A stretch of 64,000 bases of DNA from Actinopolymorpha pittospori (GTDB taxonomy: Bacteria > Actinomycetota > Actinomycetes > Propionibacteriales > Actinopolymorphaceae): the NCBI RefSeq assembly GCF_014873875.1, contig NZ_JADBEM010000001.1:9548001-9612000 (forward strand), read 5' to 3'. A program made the translations under genes and the position numbers. This document shows, in pieces, positions 53,353 to 62,613 of the stretch. Within the stretch, counting starts at the first letter, position 1, and each line of letters starts with the position of its first letter. The notes below the pieces were generated by a model, which was not told the DNA's origin, did not search any database, and saw only the letters and a list, made by a program, of their open reading frames with translations.

Positions 53353-53435
53353 CCCGGTCGGATTTCGCGCGGATCGTGGGCCAGCTTGCCGATTCCGGGG
53401 GATCTTCCCAGCCGGCTGTGCCAAAGTGAACTCTC

Positions 53436-54575
53436 ATGCGGGTCGTGGTGATCGGCGGGGGCATCGTCGGAGCGAGCACGGCGTACCACCTGGCGCTACG
53501 CAACATCGAGGTCGTCCTCATCGACCGGGCGGACCCGGGCCGGGCCACTGACGCCGGCGCCGGCATCATCTGCCCGTGGCTGTCGAGGTCGACGGCCGAT
53601 CCGGACGCCTTCCGGCTCAACGTCGCGGGCGCGACCTACTACCCAGAACTCGTCGCCCGGCTGGCCGACGACGGCGAGACCGAGTCGAGCTACTCCCCCG
53701 TCGGCGGCATCCAGGTCAGCACGGACGAGACCGACCTCGCCGACGCCTACGACCTGGCCCAGCGCCGGGCGGCGGCGATTCCGCAGGTGGGCACGGTCAC
53801 CCGGCTGGAGCCCAGGGAGGTACGCCGGCTGTTCCCGCCGTTGCACCCCGACCTCGGCGGCGTCCACGTGAGCGGTGGCGGGCGCGTCGACGGCGCCAAG
53901 ATGCGGGACGCGCTGACCCGGGCCTGCGCCCGTCGCGGCGTCCGCATGGTGACCGGCTCGGCGCGGCTGGTCCTCGTCGACGGCCGGGTCGGTGGAGTCC
54001 ACCTCGAGAACGGCGGAGACGACGACCCGGGCGAGGGCGGCACGATCATCGGCTCCGACGCCGTCGTGGTCGCGTCCGGCGCCTGGAGCGGTGAGCTGCT
54101 CGAGCCGGCCGGCGTCAAGTTGGGGTTGGCGCCGCAGAAGGGCCAGATCATGCACTTCGCGCTGGCCGACGCCGACACCTCGACGTGGCCGGTGATCCAA
54201 CCACCAGGGTCGCACTACCTGCTGGCCTTCCCAGGCGGCCGGGTCGTGTGCGGTGCCACCCGGGAGACCGGTTCGGGATACGACTACCGCGTCACGGCCG
54301 CGGGCGTGCACGAGGTCCTGGACGCGGCGATCTCGGTCGCGCCCGGTCTCGCCGACGCGCTCGTTCTGGAGACAAGAGTCGGATTCCGGCCGCTCAGCGA
54401 CGACGCGGTCCCCTTGCTGGGCAGCATCGCGGGGATCGAGGGCCTCGTCCTCGCGACCGGATTCGGAGCGACCGGACTGACCGCCGGCCCCTACGCCGGG
54501 CTGATCGCGTCCCGGCTGGCCGTCGGTGAGCATCCGGCGTTCGACCTCGCGGCCTATGACCCACAACGCGTCTGA
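53436..54575 (+). CDS. DAO-type FAD-dependent oxidoreductase
   Basis: 379 aa. GGGIVGASTAYHLA binds FAD, and the C-terminal signature GLVLATGFGATGLTAGPYAG is present. Its middle has HVSGGGRVDGAKMRDALTRA. It belongs to the D-amino-acid oxidase/glycine oxidase/sarcosine oxidase family; the amine substrate is unknown. The ATG has only a weak ribosome-binding site. It follows ogt by 83 bases. Confidence 0.9.
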   Translation: MRVVVIGGGIVGASTAYHLALRNIEVVLIDRADPGRATDAGAGIICPWLSRSTADPDAFRLNVAGATYYPELVARLADDGETESSYSPVGGIQVSTDETDLADAYDLAQRRAAAIPQVGTVTRLEPREVRRLFPPLHPDLGGVHVSGGGRVDGAKMRDALTRACARRGVRMVTGSARLVLVDGRVGGVHLENGGDDDPGEGGTIIGSDAVVVASGAWSGELLEPAGVKLGLAPQKGQIMHFALADADTSTWPVIQPPGSHYLLAFPGGRVVCGATRETGSGYDYRVTAAGVHEVLDAAISVAPGLADALVLETRVGFRPLSDDAVPLLGSIAGIEGLVLATGFGATGLTAGPYAGLIASRLAVGEHPAFDLAAYDPQRV

Positions 54576-54804
54576 GATCCCCGCCCGCCGCGCCCGGGCC
54601 ATCCGCGTGGCGATGGCAAGGCGGAGCGGGAGCCAACAGTAGGTGTCCTGCCGGCGACGACGACAACGCCGCCAGCGTGGATGTGGGGGCCCGCGGAAGC
54701 CGCACTGACCACGATGTGACGCACACGTGGGTACGGACAGCGACAACCGGTAGGTTCTTGGCTGGTCCTATTCGCCAACGACGGCAGGGCAATCGGAGGT
54801 ACTC

Positions 54805-55851
54805 GTGGACGCGACCCGTTTGGTCTACATCGGCTCGTTCACCAAGGACGCCGGTGGCGAGGGCACAGGCATCAGCCTGGCGCGCCAAGACACCGCGACC
54901 GGTGAGCTCACCTTTCTCGACATCGTGGCCGAGACGACGTCCCCCGCCTTCCTGGCGTGGCACCCCGACGGCACCCACCTCTACGCCGTCAACGAGCGCG
55001 GTGACGCCTCCGTCGTCGCCTACGCCGTCGACGGCAAGGGCGGCCTGCGCGAGCTCGGCGTCCAGCCGACCGGCGGCAACGGCGCCTGCCACCTCGTGGT
55101 CCACCCCTCGGGGCGCTACCTGCTGACCGCCAACTACGGCAGTGGCCACCTCTCGGTGCACCCGATCCGCCCGGACGGCTCGCTGGGCGAGCGCACCGAC
55201 CTCATCCAGCACGAGGGATCGGGGCCGAACGCCAAGCGTCAGGAGGGGCCGCACGCCCACCACGTCCGGGTCGACCCCAGCGGCCAGCACGTCCTGGCCG
55301 TCGACCTCGGCCTCGACGCGGTGCTGACCTACACCCTCGACCTGGAGACCGGGACCCTCGCTCCGGGACCCGTGGCCGAGACCGCACCGGGCGCCGGACC
55401 ACGCCACCTGGCGTTCGGCCCTGATGGCCTGGTCCACGTCGCCGGTGAGCTCGACTCCACCGTGACGACCTACTCCCTCGACCCCACGACCGGCGCGCTG
55501 AGCCGGCAGGGTGTGGCGCCGTCGACGCTCCAGCCGGCGCCGGCCGACAACTACCCGTCCGAGATCGGGATCAGCGACGACGGTCGCTTCCTCTACGTCG
55601 CCAACCGCGGCCTGGACGTCATCGGCACCCTCGCCGTGCGGGGGTCTGAGGTCGAGCCCATCGCCGACGTCCCGACCGGTGGCGCCTGGCCGCGGCACCT
55701 GGCCGTCGTGGGCGGGCATCTCTACGTCGCCAACGAGCGCTCCCACCAGGTCACGCACTTCGTCCTCGACGGCGGCACCGGAGTGCCCGAGCAGGCGGGC
55801 GACACGCTGGAGATCCCGAGCCCGGCCTGCATCCTGGCCGCACCCCGCTAG
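54805..55851 (+). CDS. Lactonase family protein (6-phosphogluconolactonase/YbhE-like beta-propeller)
   Basis: 348 aa. Seven-bladed propeller repeats such as FLAWHPDGTHLYAVNE, CHLVVHPSGRYLLTANYG, RHLAFGPDG and LYVANRGLDVIG. GTG 54805 has GGAGGT five bases upstream. YbhE-type proteins hydrolyse 6-phosphogluconolactone or other sugar lactones. Here it may serve the sugar pathways around it. A strong terminator follows. Confidence 0.92.
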   Translation: MDATRLVYIGSFTKDAGGEGTGISLARQDTATGELTFLDIVAETTSPAFLAWHPDGTHLYAVNERGDASVVAYAVDGKGGLRELGVQPTGGNGACHLVVHPSGRYLLTANYGSGHLSVHPIRPDGSLGERTDLIQHEGSGPNAKRQEGPHAHHVRVDPSGQHVLAVDLGLDAVLTYTLDLETGTLAPGPVAETAPGAGPRHLAFGPDGLVHVAGELDSTVTTYSLDPTTGALSRQGVAPSTLQPAPADNYPSEIGISDDGRFLYVANRGLDVIGTLAVRGSEVEPIADVPTGGAWPRHLAVVGGHLYVANERSHQVTHFVLDGGTGVPEQAGDTLEIPSPACILAAPR

Positions 55852-55860
55852 AGCACGCTT

Positions 55861-55906
55861 AGGGCCCGGTGAGCCGACCATGATCGCGGTCGGTTCGCCG
55901 GGCCCT
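55861..55906. terminator. Hairpin terminator between convergent lactonase and alcohol dehydrogenase genes
   Basis: A 19-bp stem with two G-U pairs (55861-55879 with 55888-55906), eight-base loop, followed on the plus strand by a T-rich stretch (GTTTCTTC). It lies nine bases after the lactonase stop. Confidence 0.85.
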
Positions 55907-55956
55907 GGCGTTTCTTCACCAACGCCGCGGTCGCTACCGGCCGGGCGCCGTCGACC

Positions 55957-57018
55957 TCAGTTCGCCGACCCCATGGCGTCGATCCCGGCGGGGAAGACCA
56001 GCACCTTGCTCGACCCGTCCTCGCCCTTGGCCAGGGCGCGGAACGCCTCGGGCGCGTCGGCCAGCGAGACGCGTCCCTCGACCAGCCGGCCGAGTTCCTG
56101 GGGACCGCTCGCCACCCACTCGGCCGTCGTCCGGAAGTCCGCACCGGAGTAGCAGTAGCTGCCGACGAGGCTCCGTTCGGCGATGCTCACGGCGTAGGCC
56201 TGGATGCTCACCTGCGGCTCGTGCATGCCGACCAGCACCACCCGCTCGCCCTCGTCGCAGACGGCCAGCGCGTCGGCGAGGGAGCGGGACGAGCCGACCG
56301 CGTCGACCACCAGGCTCGGGCTTCCGGCACCGCCCGCGCCGGCGAGTGCGTCGGCGAGGGGCACCTGGGTCGGGTCGAGCGTCGCGAGCCCGATGTCCTC
56401 CAGCAGGGCACGTCGGCCCGGGTGGGGTTCGGAGACGACGATCCCCTTCGCGCCGAGCCGGGCGGCGGCGAGCGCGCAGGCCTGGCCGATCGGGCCACCG
56501 CCGACGATGAGGACGCGGTCGTCCGGGCCGCAGCCGCCGCGGGTGAGGGCGTGGTAGCCCACGGCGAGCGGCTCGACCAGGGCGCCGTAGTCGGCGGGCA
56601 TGGTGTCAGGCAACGGGACGACGTTCGCGGCCGGCACCACCATCAGGTCCGCGAAGGCGGAACTGATTGAGGGCGCCACGCCGATGATCTGCTTGGTGGG
56701 GCAGCGATGGTCCTGCCCTGCCTGGCACGCCGGGCAGGTGCCGCAGGCGAGGACCGGGTGCACCGTCACGACCGCGCCCTCGGTCAGGCCGGCGGACTCC
56801 TCGACGCCGGCGCCGAGCGCCACGATCCGGCCCACGGTCTCGTGACCCATCACCTGGCCCGGAAAACGCCGACCGTTCTCGCCGGTGTAGCCGTGTAGGT
56901 CCGAACCACAGATGCCGGTCGACAGGACGCCGATCAGCACCTCCCCCGGCCCCGCCGTGGGGTCCGGGCGGTCCTCCACCGCGAGGTCCCAGGGGCCACG
57001 AAAGACAAGTGCACGCAA
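55957..57018 (-). CDS. Zinc-dependent medium-chain alcohol dehydrogenase
   Basis: 353 aa. Catalytic zinc site GICGSDLHGYTG and GHETVG; structural zinc cysteines in CGTCPACQAGQDHRC; NAD motif VGGGPIGQACALAAA. The start is a TTG (57018) with GGGAGG six bases upstream; no ATG fits the family N-terminus. It may oxidise a polyol or lactaldehyde/propanediol, suggested by its place after the rhamnose operon, though a strong palindrome separates them. Confidence 0.9.
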   Translation of the reverse strand: MRALVFRGPWDLAVEDRPDPTAGPGEVLIGVLSTGICGSDLHGYTGENGRRFPGQVMGHETVGRIVALGAGVEESAGLTEGAVVTVHPVLACGTCPACQAGQDHRCPTKQIIGVAPSISSAFADLMVVPAANVVPLPDTMPADYGALVEPLAVGYHALTRGGCGPDDRVLIVGGGPIGQACALAAARLGAKGIVVSEPHPGRRALLEDIGLATLDPTQVPLADALAGAGGAGSPSLVVDAVGSSRSLADALAVCDEGERVVLVGMHEPQVSIQAYAVSIAERSLVGSYCYSGADFRTTAEWVASGPQELGRLVEGRVSLADAPEAFRALAKGEDGSSKVLVFPAGIDAMGSAN

Positions 57019-57060
57019 AAGATGCCTCCCACCGCTCGACGACGTTGCGAACCATACCCA

Positions 57061-57117
57061 GCCCACCCGATGGAGCCGACCGGCCGTCAGCCGGCTGACG
57101 GCCTTCCCCGGGTGGGC
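57061..57117. terminator. Nested palindrome after the rhamnose operon
   Basis: A 22-bp perfect palindrome (57082-57103) sits inside an outer 8-bp inverted repeat, GCCCACCC (57061-57068) with GGGTGGGC (57110-57117). It lies between rhaB and the alcohol dehydrogenase, both on the minus strand. It could terminate the rha operon or be an operator for the dehydrogenase. Confidence 0.55.
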
Positions 57118-57159
57118 GTCCGGTTCCGGTCTACCCCTGCGAACGTCGCCGGGCGGCGC

Positions 57160-58614
57160 TCAGGAGACGCGGGCGAGAGCGTCGCGCCAGCGGTCGTGGT
57201 TGCGGGGTTCGTACGTGTGGAGTTCCTGGGTACGGCGGACCACGTCCCGGCCCTCGGCCCGTCCGGCGAGGACGCCGTGCGCCCGGGCCTGGACCAGCAG
57301 GTTGCCGAGTGCGGTCGCCTCGACCGGACCAGCCACCACGGGAAGCCCGCAGGCGTCGGCGGTGAGTTGGCACAGCAGGGTGTTCTGCGACCCGCCACCG
57401 ACGACGTGCACGACGTCGACCCGGCGCCCGGACAGCCGCTGCGCGGCGGCGACGTTACGGGCGTGGGCGAGGGCGAGGCTGTCGAGGACGCACCGGGTGA
57501 CCTCGCCCGGCGTCCCCGGCTCCGGCTGACCGGTCGCCCGGCAGTGCGCGCGGATCCGGTCCGGCATGTCGCCGGGCGCGAAGAACTCCTCCGACTCCGC
57601 GTCGACCACGCTGCGCAGCGCCGGTAGCTCGGCGGCCTCGGCGAGGACCTGCTGCAGGCTGACCGGCGTCCCGGCCTCCTGCCAGGTCCGCAGGCTCTCC
57701 TGGAGCAGCCACAGACCCATCACGTTGCGGAGGTAGCGGATCGTCCCGTCGACGCCGACCTCGTTGGTGAAGTTGGCGGCGAGGCTGTCCGCGGACAGCA
57801 CCGGCGCCGTCAACTCCACCCCGACCAGCGACCAGGTGCCACAGGAGACGTAGGCGAAGTGCTCGTCCCGCGCGGGAACCGCGGCGACGGCCGAGGCCGT
57901 GTCGTGGGAGCCGACGGCGGTCACGACGAGGCCGTCGCCGATCCCCAGGAACGCCCGGAGATCCGCGTGAAGCGGCCCCAGGACGTCGGCGGGCTCACGC
58001 AACACCGGGAACAGCCGCCGCGGCAGACCGAGCTTGTCGATCAGGTCGTCGGCCCAGCCGCCCGCGGTCACGTCGTAGAGCTGGGTGGTGGAGGCGTTGG
58101 TGCGCTCGGCGCCGACCGTGCCCGTCAGGCGGTGGCAGAGCAGGTCCGGCACCATCTGCAGGGTGCTCGCCCGGGCCAGCAGCTCCGGGTCCTCCGCGAG
58201 CAGCTGGTAGGCGGTGTTGAACGCCATGAACTGCAGCCCGGTGGTGGCGTAGATCGTCTCGGCACCGAGTTCGGCCCGGACCCGCTCCATCACACCGTCG
58301 GTGCGGCTGTCGCGATAGTGCACCGGCGAGGCGAGCAGAGCGCCCGACTCGTCGAGCAGGCCGTAGTCGACGCCCCAGGAGTCGATGCCGACCGACGTCA
58401 CACCGGCCGCCGCGGCCCCACGGAGCCCGGTCGACACGCCCTCCCACAGGGCGTCCAGGTTCCAGGACAACCGGTCGTTGACAGTAACGGGGTCGTTCGG
58501 GAACCGGTGGAGGACAGTCGCCTCCAACCGGTCCGGTCCGACCGTTCCGGCGAGGACGCGCCCACTGGAGGCGCCCAGATCCACCGCCGCCGCGCGTAGC
58601 TCCGTGCCCTTCAT
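57160..58614 (-). CDS. rhaB: Rhamnulokinase
   Basis: 484 aa FGGY-type sugar kinase: VDLGASSGRVLAG phosphate loop, TSVGIDSWGVDYGLLD (rhamnulokinase hallmark), VSCGTWSLVGVEL, and VVGGGSQNTLLCQLTAD. It phosphorylates L-rhamnulose to L-rhamnulose 1-phosphate. The ATG has GGAGG upstream and is 16 bases after the aldolase-fusion stop, within the rha operon. Confidence 0.95.
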   Translation of the reverse strand: MKGTELRAAAVDLGASSGRVLAGTVGPDRLEATVLHRFPNDPVTVNDRLSWNLDALWEGVSTGLRGAAAAGVTSVGIDSWGVDYGLLDESGALLASPVHYRDSRTDGVMERVRAELGAETIYATTGLQFMAFNTAYQLLAEDPELLARASTLQMVPDLLCHRLTGTVGAERTNASTTQLYDVTAGGWADDLIDKLGLPRRLFPVLREPADVLGPLHADLRAFLGIGDGLVVTAVGSHDTASAVAAVPARDEHFAYVSCGTWSLVGVELTAPVLSADSLAANFTNEVGVDGTIRYLRNVMGLWLLQESLRTWQEAGTPVSLQQVLAEAAELPALRSVVDAESEEFFAPGDMPDRIRAHCRATGQPEPGTPGEVTRCVLDSLALAHARNVAAAQRLSGRRVDVVHVVGGGSQNTLLCQLTADACGLPVVAGPVEATALGNLLVQARAHGVLAGRAEGRDVVRRTQELHTYEPRNHDRWRDALARVS

Positions 58615-58630
58615 GGGTCGCGCCTCCGCC

Positions 58631-60664
58631 CTACCGTAGGAATGCCGCGGCGACGCCGCTGTCGACGGGGATGTGCAGGCCGGTCGTGTTGGCGAGGTCG
58701 CCCGCCGTGAGAGCGAACACCGCCGCCGCCACGTGCTCGGGCAGGACCTCCTTCTTCAGCAGGGTGCGCTGCGCGTAGTACTCGCCGAGCCGCTCCTCGG
58801 GTACGCCGTAGACCGCCGCGCGCTGGGCTCCCCAGCCGGAGGCGAAGATCCCGGACCCGCGAACGACACCGTCGGGGTTGATGCCGTTGACCCGGATGCC
58901 GTGCTCGCCGAGTTCGGCCGCGAGCAGCCGGACCTGGTGTGCCTGGTCGGCCTTCGCCGCGCCGTAGGCGAGGTTGTTCGGTCCGGCGAAGACGCCGTTC
59001 TTGCTGGAGATGTAGACGATGTCGCCGCCCAGGCCCTGCCCGATCATGGCTGCCGCGGCGGCCTTGGCCACCAGGAAGGAGCCGCGCGCCATCACCCGGT
59101 GCTGCAGGTCCCAGTCGTCCACGGTCGTCTCGAGCAGGGACTTGGAGATCGACAGGCCGGCGTTGTTGATCACGAGGTCGACCCCGCCGAAGGCCAGCGC
59201 GGCCTCCGCCAGCGCTGCCCGCACCTGGTCCTCGTCGGTGACGTCGACGGTGACGGGGACCGCCAGGTCGCTGCTCCCGATCTCCTCGGCGACCTTGCGG
59301 GCCGTCTCGGCATTCATGTCGGCGACGACGACGCAGGCGCCTTCCCTGGCGAGGCGTTCGGCGATCGCGCGGCCGATGCCCGAGCCCGCGCCGGTGACGA
59401 AGGCGACCCGGGTCGCGAGTGGCTTGGGCGCCGGCATCCGGGCGAGCTTCGCCTCCTCCAGCAGCCAGTACTCGATGCGGAACTTCTCCCGCTCCTCGAT
59501 CGGCGCGTAGGTGGAGATCGCCTCGGCGCCGCGCATGACGTTGACCGCGTTGACGTAGAACTCGCCCGCGACGCGGGCCGTCTGCTTGTCCTTGCCGAAG
59601 CTGAACATGCCGACGCCCGGGACGAGCACGATCGCCGGGTCGGCTCCCCGCATGGCCGGCGTGGTGTCGTCGGCGTACCGCTCGTAGTAGGCGCGGTAGT
59701 CCTCACGGTAGGCGACGTGCAGCTCCCGCAGCCTCGCCACCACGTCCTCCAGCGCCGCGGTGGGCGGAAGGTCGACCACCATGGGACGGACCTTGGTGCG
59801 CAGGAAGTGATCCGGGCAGGAGGTGCCGAGCGCGGCGAGCCGCTGGTGGTGCTCGCGGGAGACGAAGTCGAGGATGACGTCGCTGTCGGTGTAGTGCCCG
59901 ACCTGCGGCCGGTCGGTGGAGGCCAGACCGCGCACGATCGGCAGCAGGGCGGCCGCCCGGGCACGGCGCTCGACCTCGGGCAGCGGGGCGTACCCCTCGA
60001 CCACCGCACCGAACGGGTCGGTCCGGCCATGGCTGTCGATGTAGGCCTGGCACGAGCGGATGATCTCCAGCGCGTTCGCCTCGCACTCCTGCGAGGTCGC
60101 GCCCCAGGCGGTGATGCCGTGCCCGCCGAGGATCACGCCGATCGCCTGCGGGTGCTCGCGCTTGATCTCGGCGATGTCGAGACCCAGCTGGAACCCGGGA
60201 CGCCGCCAGGGCACCCAGGCCACCCGATCGCCGAAGCATGCCTTGGTCAGCGCCTCACCGTCGGCAGCGGTCGCGAACGCGATCCCGGCGTCGGGGTGCA
60301 GGTGGTCGACGTGCGGGGCGTCGACCAGGCCGTGCATGGCGGTGTCGATGGAGGGCGCGGCGCCGCCCTTGCCGTGCAGGCAGAAGTCGAACGCCGCGAC
60401 CATCTCGTCCTCACGCTCGACGCCGGGGTAGACGTCGACGAGCGCGCGCAGCCGGTCCAGCCGCAGGACGGCGAGCCCCTTCTCGGTGAGGGTCCCGAGG
60501 TCGCCACCGGAACCCTTCACCCACAGGAGTTCGACCTCGCCACCGGTGACGGGATCGACCTCGGCGCCCTTGCACGACGTGTTTCCGCCGGCGTAGTTGG
60601 TGATCCGCGGGTCGGAGCCGAGCCGGTGGCTGCGCTCGAGCAGGTTCGCGACCTCAGGACGCAT
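58631..60664 (-). CDS. rhaD: Bifunctional rhamnulose-1-phosphate aldolase / short-chain alcohol dehydrogenase
   Basis: 677 aa. Residues 1-400 are a class II aldolase domain with zinc ligands in DHLHPD (His121, His123) and GGHG (His182). Residues 420-677 are an SDR (VTGAGSGIGRAIAERLA, NNAGLS, YGAAK). It cleaves L-rhamnulose 1-phosphate to dihydroxyacetone phosphate and L-lactaldehyde, which the SDR half oxidises to L-lactate. This RhaEW-type fusion is common in actinomycetes and other bacteria that lack a separate lactaldehyde dehydrogenase. AGAGAGG precedes the ATG. Confidence 0.95.
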   Translation of the reverse strand: MRPEVANLLERSHRLGSDPRITNYAGGNTSCKGAEVDPVTGGEVELLWVKGSGGDLGTLTEKGLAVLRLDRLRALVDVYPGVEREDEMVAAFDFCLHGKGGAAPSIDTAMHGLVDAPHVDHLHPDAGIAFATAADGEALTKACFGDRVAWVPWRRPGFQLGLDIAEIKREHPQAIGVILGGHGITAWGATSQECEANALEIIRSCQAYIDSHGRTDPFGAVVEGYAPLPEVERRARAAALLPIVRGLASTDRPQVGHYTDSDVILDFVSREHHQRLAALGTSCPDHFLRTKVRPMVVDLPPTAALEDVVARLRELHVAYREDYRAYYERYADDTTPAMRGADPAIVLVPGVGMFSFGKDKQTARVAGEFYVNAVNVMRGAEAISTYAPIEEREKFRIEYWLLEEAKLARMPAPKPLATRVAFVTGAGSGIGRAIAERLAREGACVVVADMNAETARKVAEEIGSSDLAVPVTVDVTDEDQVRAALAEAALAFGGVDLVINNAGLSISKSLLETTVDDWDLQHRVMARGSFLVAKAAAAAMIGQGLGGDIVYISSKNGVFAGPNNLAYGAAKADQAHQVRLLAAELGEHGIRVNGINPDGVVRGSGIFASGWGAQRAAVYGVPEERLGEYYAQRTLLKKEVLPEHVAAAVFALTAGDLANTTGLHIPVDSGVAAAFLR

Positions 60665-60715
60665 GTTGCCTCTCTTCTGCCGTCATTCGACCTGGTCCGG
60701 CGGGGGCCGCGGTGA

Positions 60716-61891
60716 TCATGCGCCCCAACCGGCGGCCTGGCCGCCCTTGCGTTCTTCTCGGACCCGCTCGGCGTGGCCGCTGGCGCGGTAGGCCGCGATC
60801 GGGTCGGGGTCGATGCCGAGATCCTCGCGTACTTCCCGCAGCAGCGGACGCACGTCGGTGTTGTAGGCGTCCATCAGCACGGCGTTGGAGCCGAGCACGT
60901 CACCGTCGCGCTGCGCGGCGGCGAGCGCGTCGGAGTCGACGAGCAGCGCCTTCGCGGTCGCCTCCTGGACGTTCATGATCGAGCGGACCATGGCCGGCAC
61001 CTTGGGTTCGAGGTTGTGGCACTGGTCGAGCATGAACGCGACGTTGGCGGCGGCGTCCAGAGCACCGGCCTGGACGATCTCGTGCATGATGCGGAACAGT
61101 TGGAAGGGGTCGGCCGCACCGACCATCAGGTCGTCGTCGGCGTAGAAGCGGCTGTTGAAGTGGAAGCCGCCGAGCTTGCCCTGCCGGAGCAGGAACGCCA
61201 CGATGAACTCGATGTTGGTGCCCGGAGCGTGGTGGCCGGTGTCGACGAGCACCTGGGCCCGCTCGCCGAGGGTCACGCAGTGGGCGTAGGACGTGCCCCA
61301 GTCGGGGATGTCGGTGGCGTAGAACGCCGGCTCGAAGAACTTGTACTCGACCAGCATCCGCTGGTCGGCGCCCAGCCGCTCGTACGTCGCGGTCAGGGCC
61401 TCGGCAAGGCGGTCCTGACGGGCGCGCAGCGAGTCCTGCCCGGGGTAGTTCAGGCCGTCGGCGAACCACAGGCTGAGGATGGACGACCCGGTCGCGTCCA
61501 TGATGTCGACGCACTCGAGCAGGTGGGCGAGCGCCTTCTCGCGGATCGCCGGGTCGGGGTTGCAGACGCTGCCCAGCCGGTAGTCGTCCTCCTGGAAGAC
61601 GTTGGGGTTGATGGCTCCGAGCGCGATGCCGGCGTCCTTCGCGTGGGCGGCGAGGTCGGCGTAGTCGTCGACCTTGTCCCAGGGAATGTGCAGGGCGACG
61701 CTCGGCGCGACGCCGGTGAGCTTGTGTACGAGGGCCGCGTCGTCGACCTTCTCGTAGGCGTTGCGCGGCACGCCCTCCTGGGCGAAGACCTTGAACCGCG
61801 TGCCGGAGTTGCCGTAGGCCCAGGACGGCGTCTCGATGTGCTGGGCGCGCAGGGCGGACTTGACACTTTCGGCGGTGGCGTTGGCGGCCAT
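60716..61891 (-). CDS. rhaI: L-rhamnose isomerase (RhaI type)
   Basis: 391 aa TIM-barrel isomerase of the Pseudomonas/actinobacterial type. Motifs: [34 protein letters not shown] (metal Glu), [14 protein letters not shown] (metal Asp, His), and [14 protein letters not shown]. It converts L-rhamnose to L-rhamnulose with a divalent metal. ATG 61891 is preferred over 61900 because GGGAG sits nine bases before it. 25 bases from rhaM. Confidence 0.95.
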   Translation of the reverse strand: MAANATAESVKSALRAQHIETPSWAYGNSGTRFKVFAQEGVPRNAYEKVDDAALVHKLTGVAPSVALHIPWDKVDDYADLAAHAKDAGIALGAINPNVFQEDDYRLGSVCNPDPAIREKALAHLLECVDIMDATGSSILSLWFADGLNYPGQDSLRARQDRLAEALTATYERLGADQRMLVEYKFFEPAFYATDIPDWGTSYAHCVTLGERAQVLVDTGHHAPGTNIEFIVAFLLRQGKLGGFHFNSRFYADDDLMVGAADPFQLFRIMHEIVQAGALDAAANVAFMLDQCHNLEPKVPAMVRSIMNVQEATAKALLVDSDALAAAQRDGDVLGSNAVLMDAYNTDVRPLLREVREDLGIDPDPIAAYRASGHAERVREERKGGQAAGWGA

Positions 61892-61916
61892 ACCACTCAT
61901 CTCCCGTCCAGCCGGC

Positions 61917-62237
61917 TCAGTCGAGGTGGAAGACCTCGGTGAGCGGTCGCATGTCGGTGTCGGCACTGCCCGACTCGAGTTCCTCGAAGTACTCCGCCAT
62001 CTCGTCCTGCCAACGGCGGTTGATCTCACGCTCAGCCATACCCGCCCGCGCGGCCTCGAAGTCGTCGGTTTCGAGATAACCGACCAGCAGGCCGTCGTCG
62101 GTGAGGAAGAGCGAGTAGTTGTGCCATCCGGTCTCACGCAGAGCCTGCTGCATCTCGGGCCAGACGGCCCGGTGACGCTCCCTGTATTCGTCGAGACGAT
62201 CAGGCCTGACCCTCAGGAGAAAGCACACCCGTTGCAC
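61917..62237 (-). CDS. rhaM: L-rhamnose mutarotase
   Basis: 106 aa, the RhaU/YiiL family. [20 protein letters not shown] (catalytic His) and [20 protein letters not shown] are typical. It equilibrates the anomers of L-rhamnose for the isomerase. GTG 62237 gives the family N-terminus (QRVCFLL) with an AGAGGCGG element upstream; the longer frame is not conserved. First gene of the rha operon. Confidence 0.95.
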   Translation of the reverse strand: MQRVCFLLRVRPDRLDEYRERHRAVWPEMQQALRETGWHNYSLFLTDDGLLVGYLETDDFEAARAGMAEREINRRWQDEMAEYFEELESGSADTDMRPLTEVFHLD

Positions 62238-62613
62238 GGCACCGCCTCTCTCCGTCGAAACCTCGCGGGACACCCCTTCCACCGCTCGTCGAGCGGCGGC
62301 GTCTGAATCGTTTCATAGATGGTAGGGAGGGCATGCGGACAGGGTCAACGGGAGGGTCCCGGTCAGGACAGGCCAGATCCGGAACGCCGGTCGGACCAGC
62401 TCCTCCGGCTCCTCGCGCCCGTCGTACCGCACCGCTTCCGGCACGGCACTGCTCGTGTTCGCCTGGTCGCCGGGGTGGATGAGAACACCTTGTCCTACTG
62501 GGTAGTGCGCGGCTGTGCGCAACCGCCTGACACCATCGGGGCAAGGAGCTCCACTGGCGTGACTCCGCCCCCGACCTTCCAGTCGTCCACTCCGATCGCT
62601 CCTGGAGTAGCCC
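62238..62613. other. Divergent intergenic region, rha operon / Gfo-Idh-MocA
   Basis: About 376 bases between divergent starts. It holds a small hairpin (CCGCTC-GTC-GAGCGG, 62282-62296) and the LacI-type operator listed separately. Otherwise I see no gene and no firm promoter boxes. Confidence 0.45.
62304..62315. promoter_or_regulatory. LacI-family operator for rhamnose genes
   Basis: TGAATCGTTTCA differs by one base from the perfect palindrome TGAAACGTTTCA used by many actinobacterial LacI-type sugar repressors. It lies 67 bases upstream of the rhaM start. No LacI gene is in the window. Confidence 0.65.
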
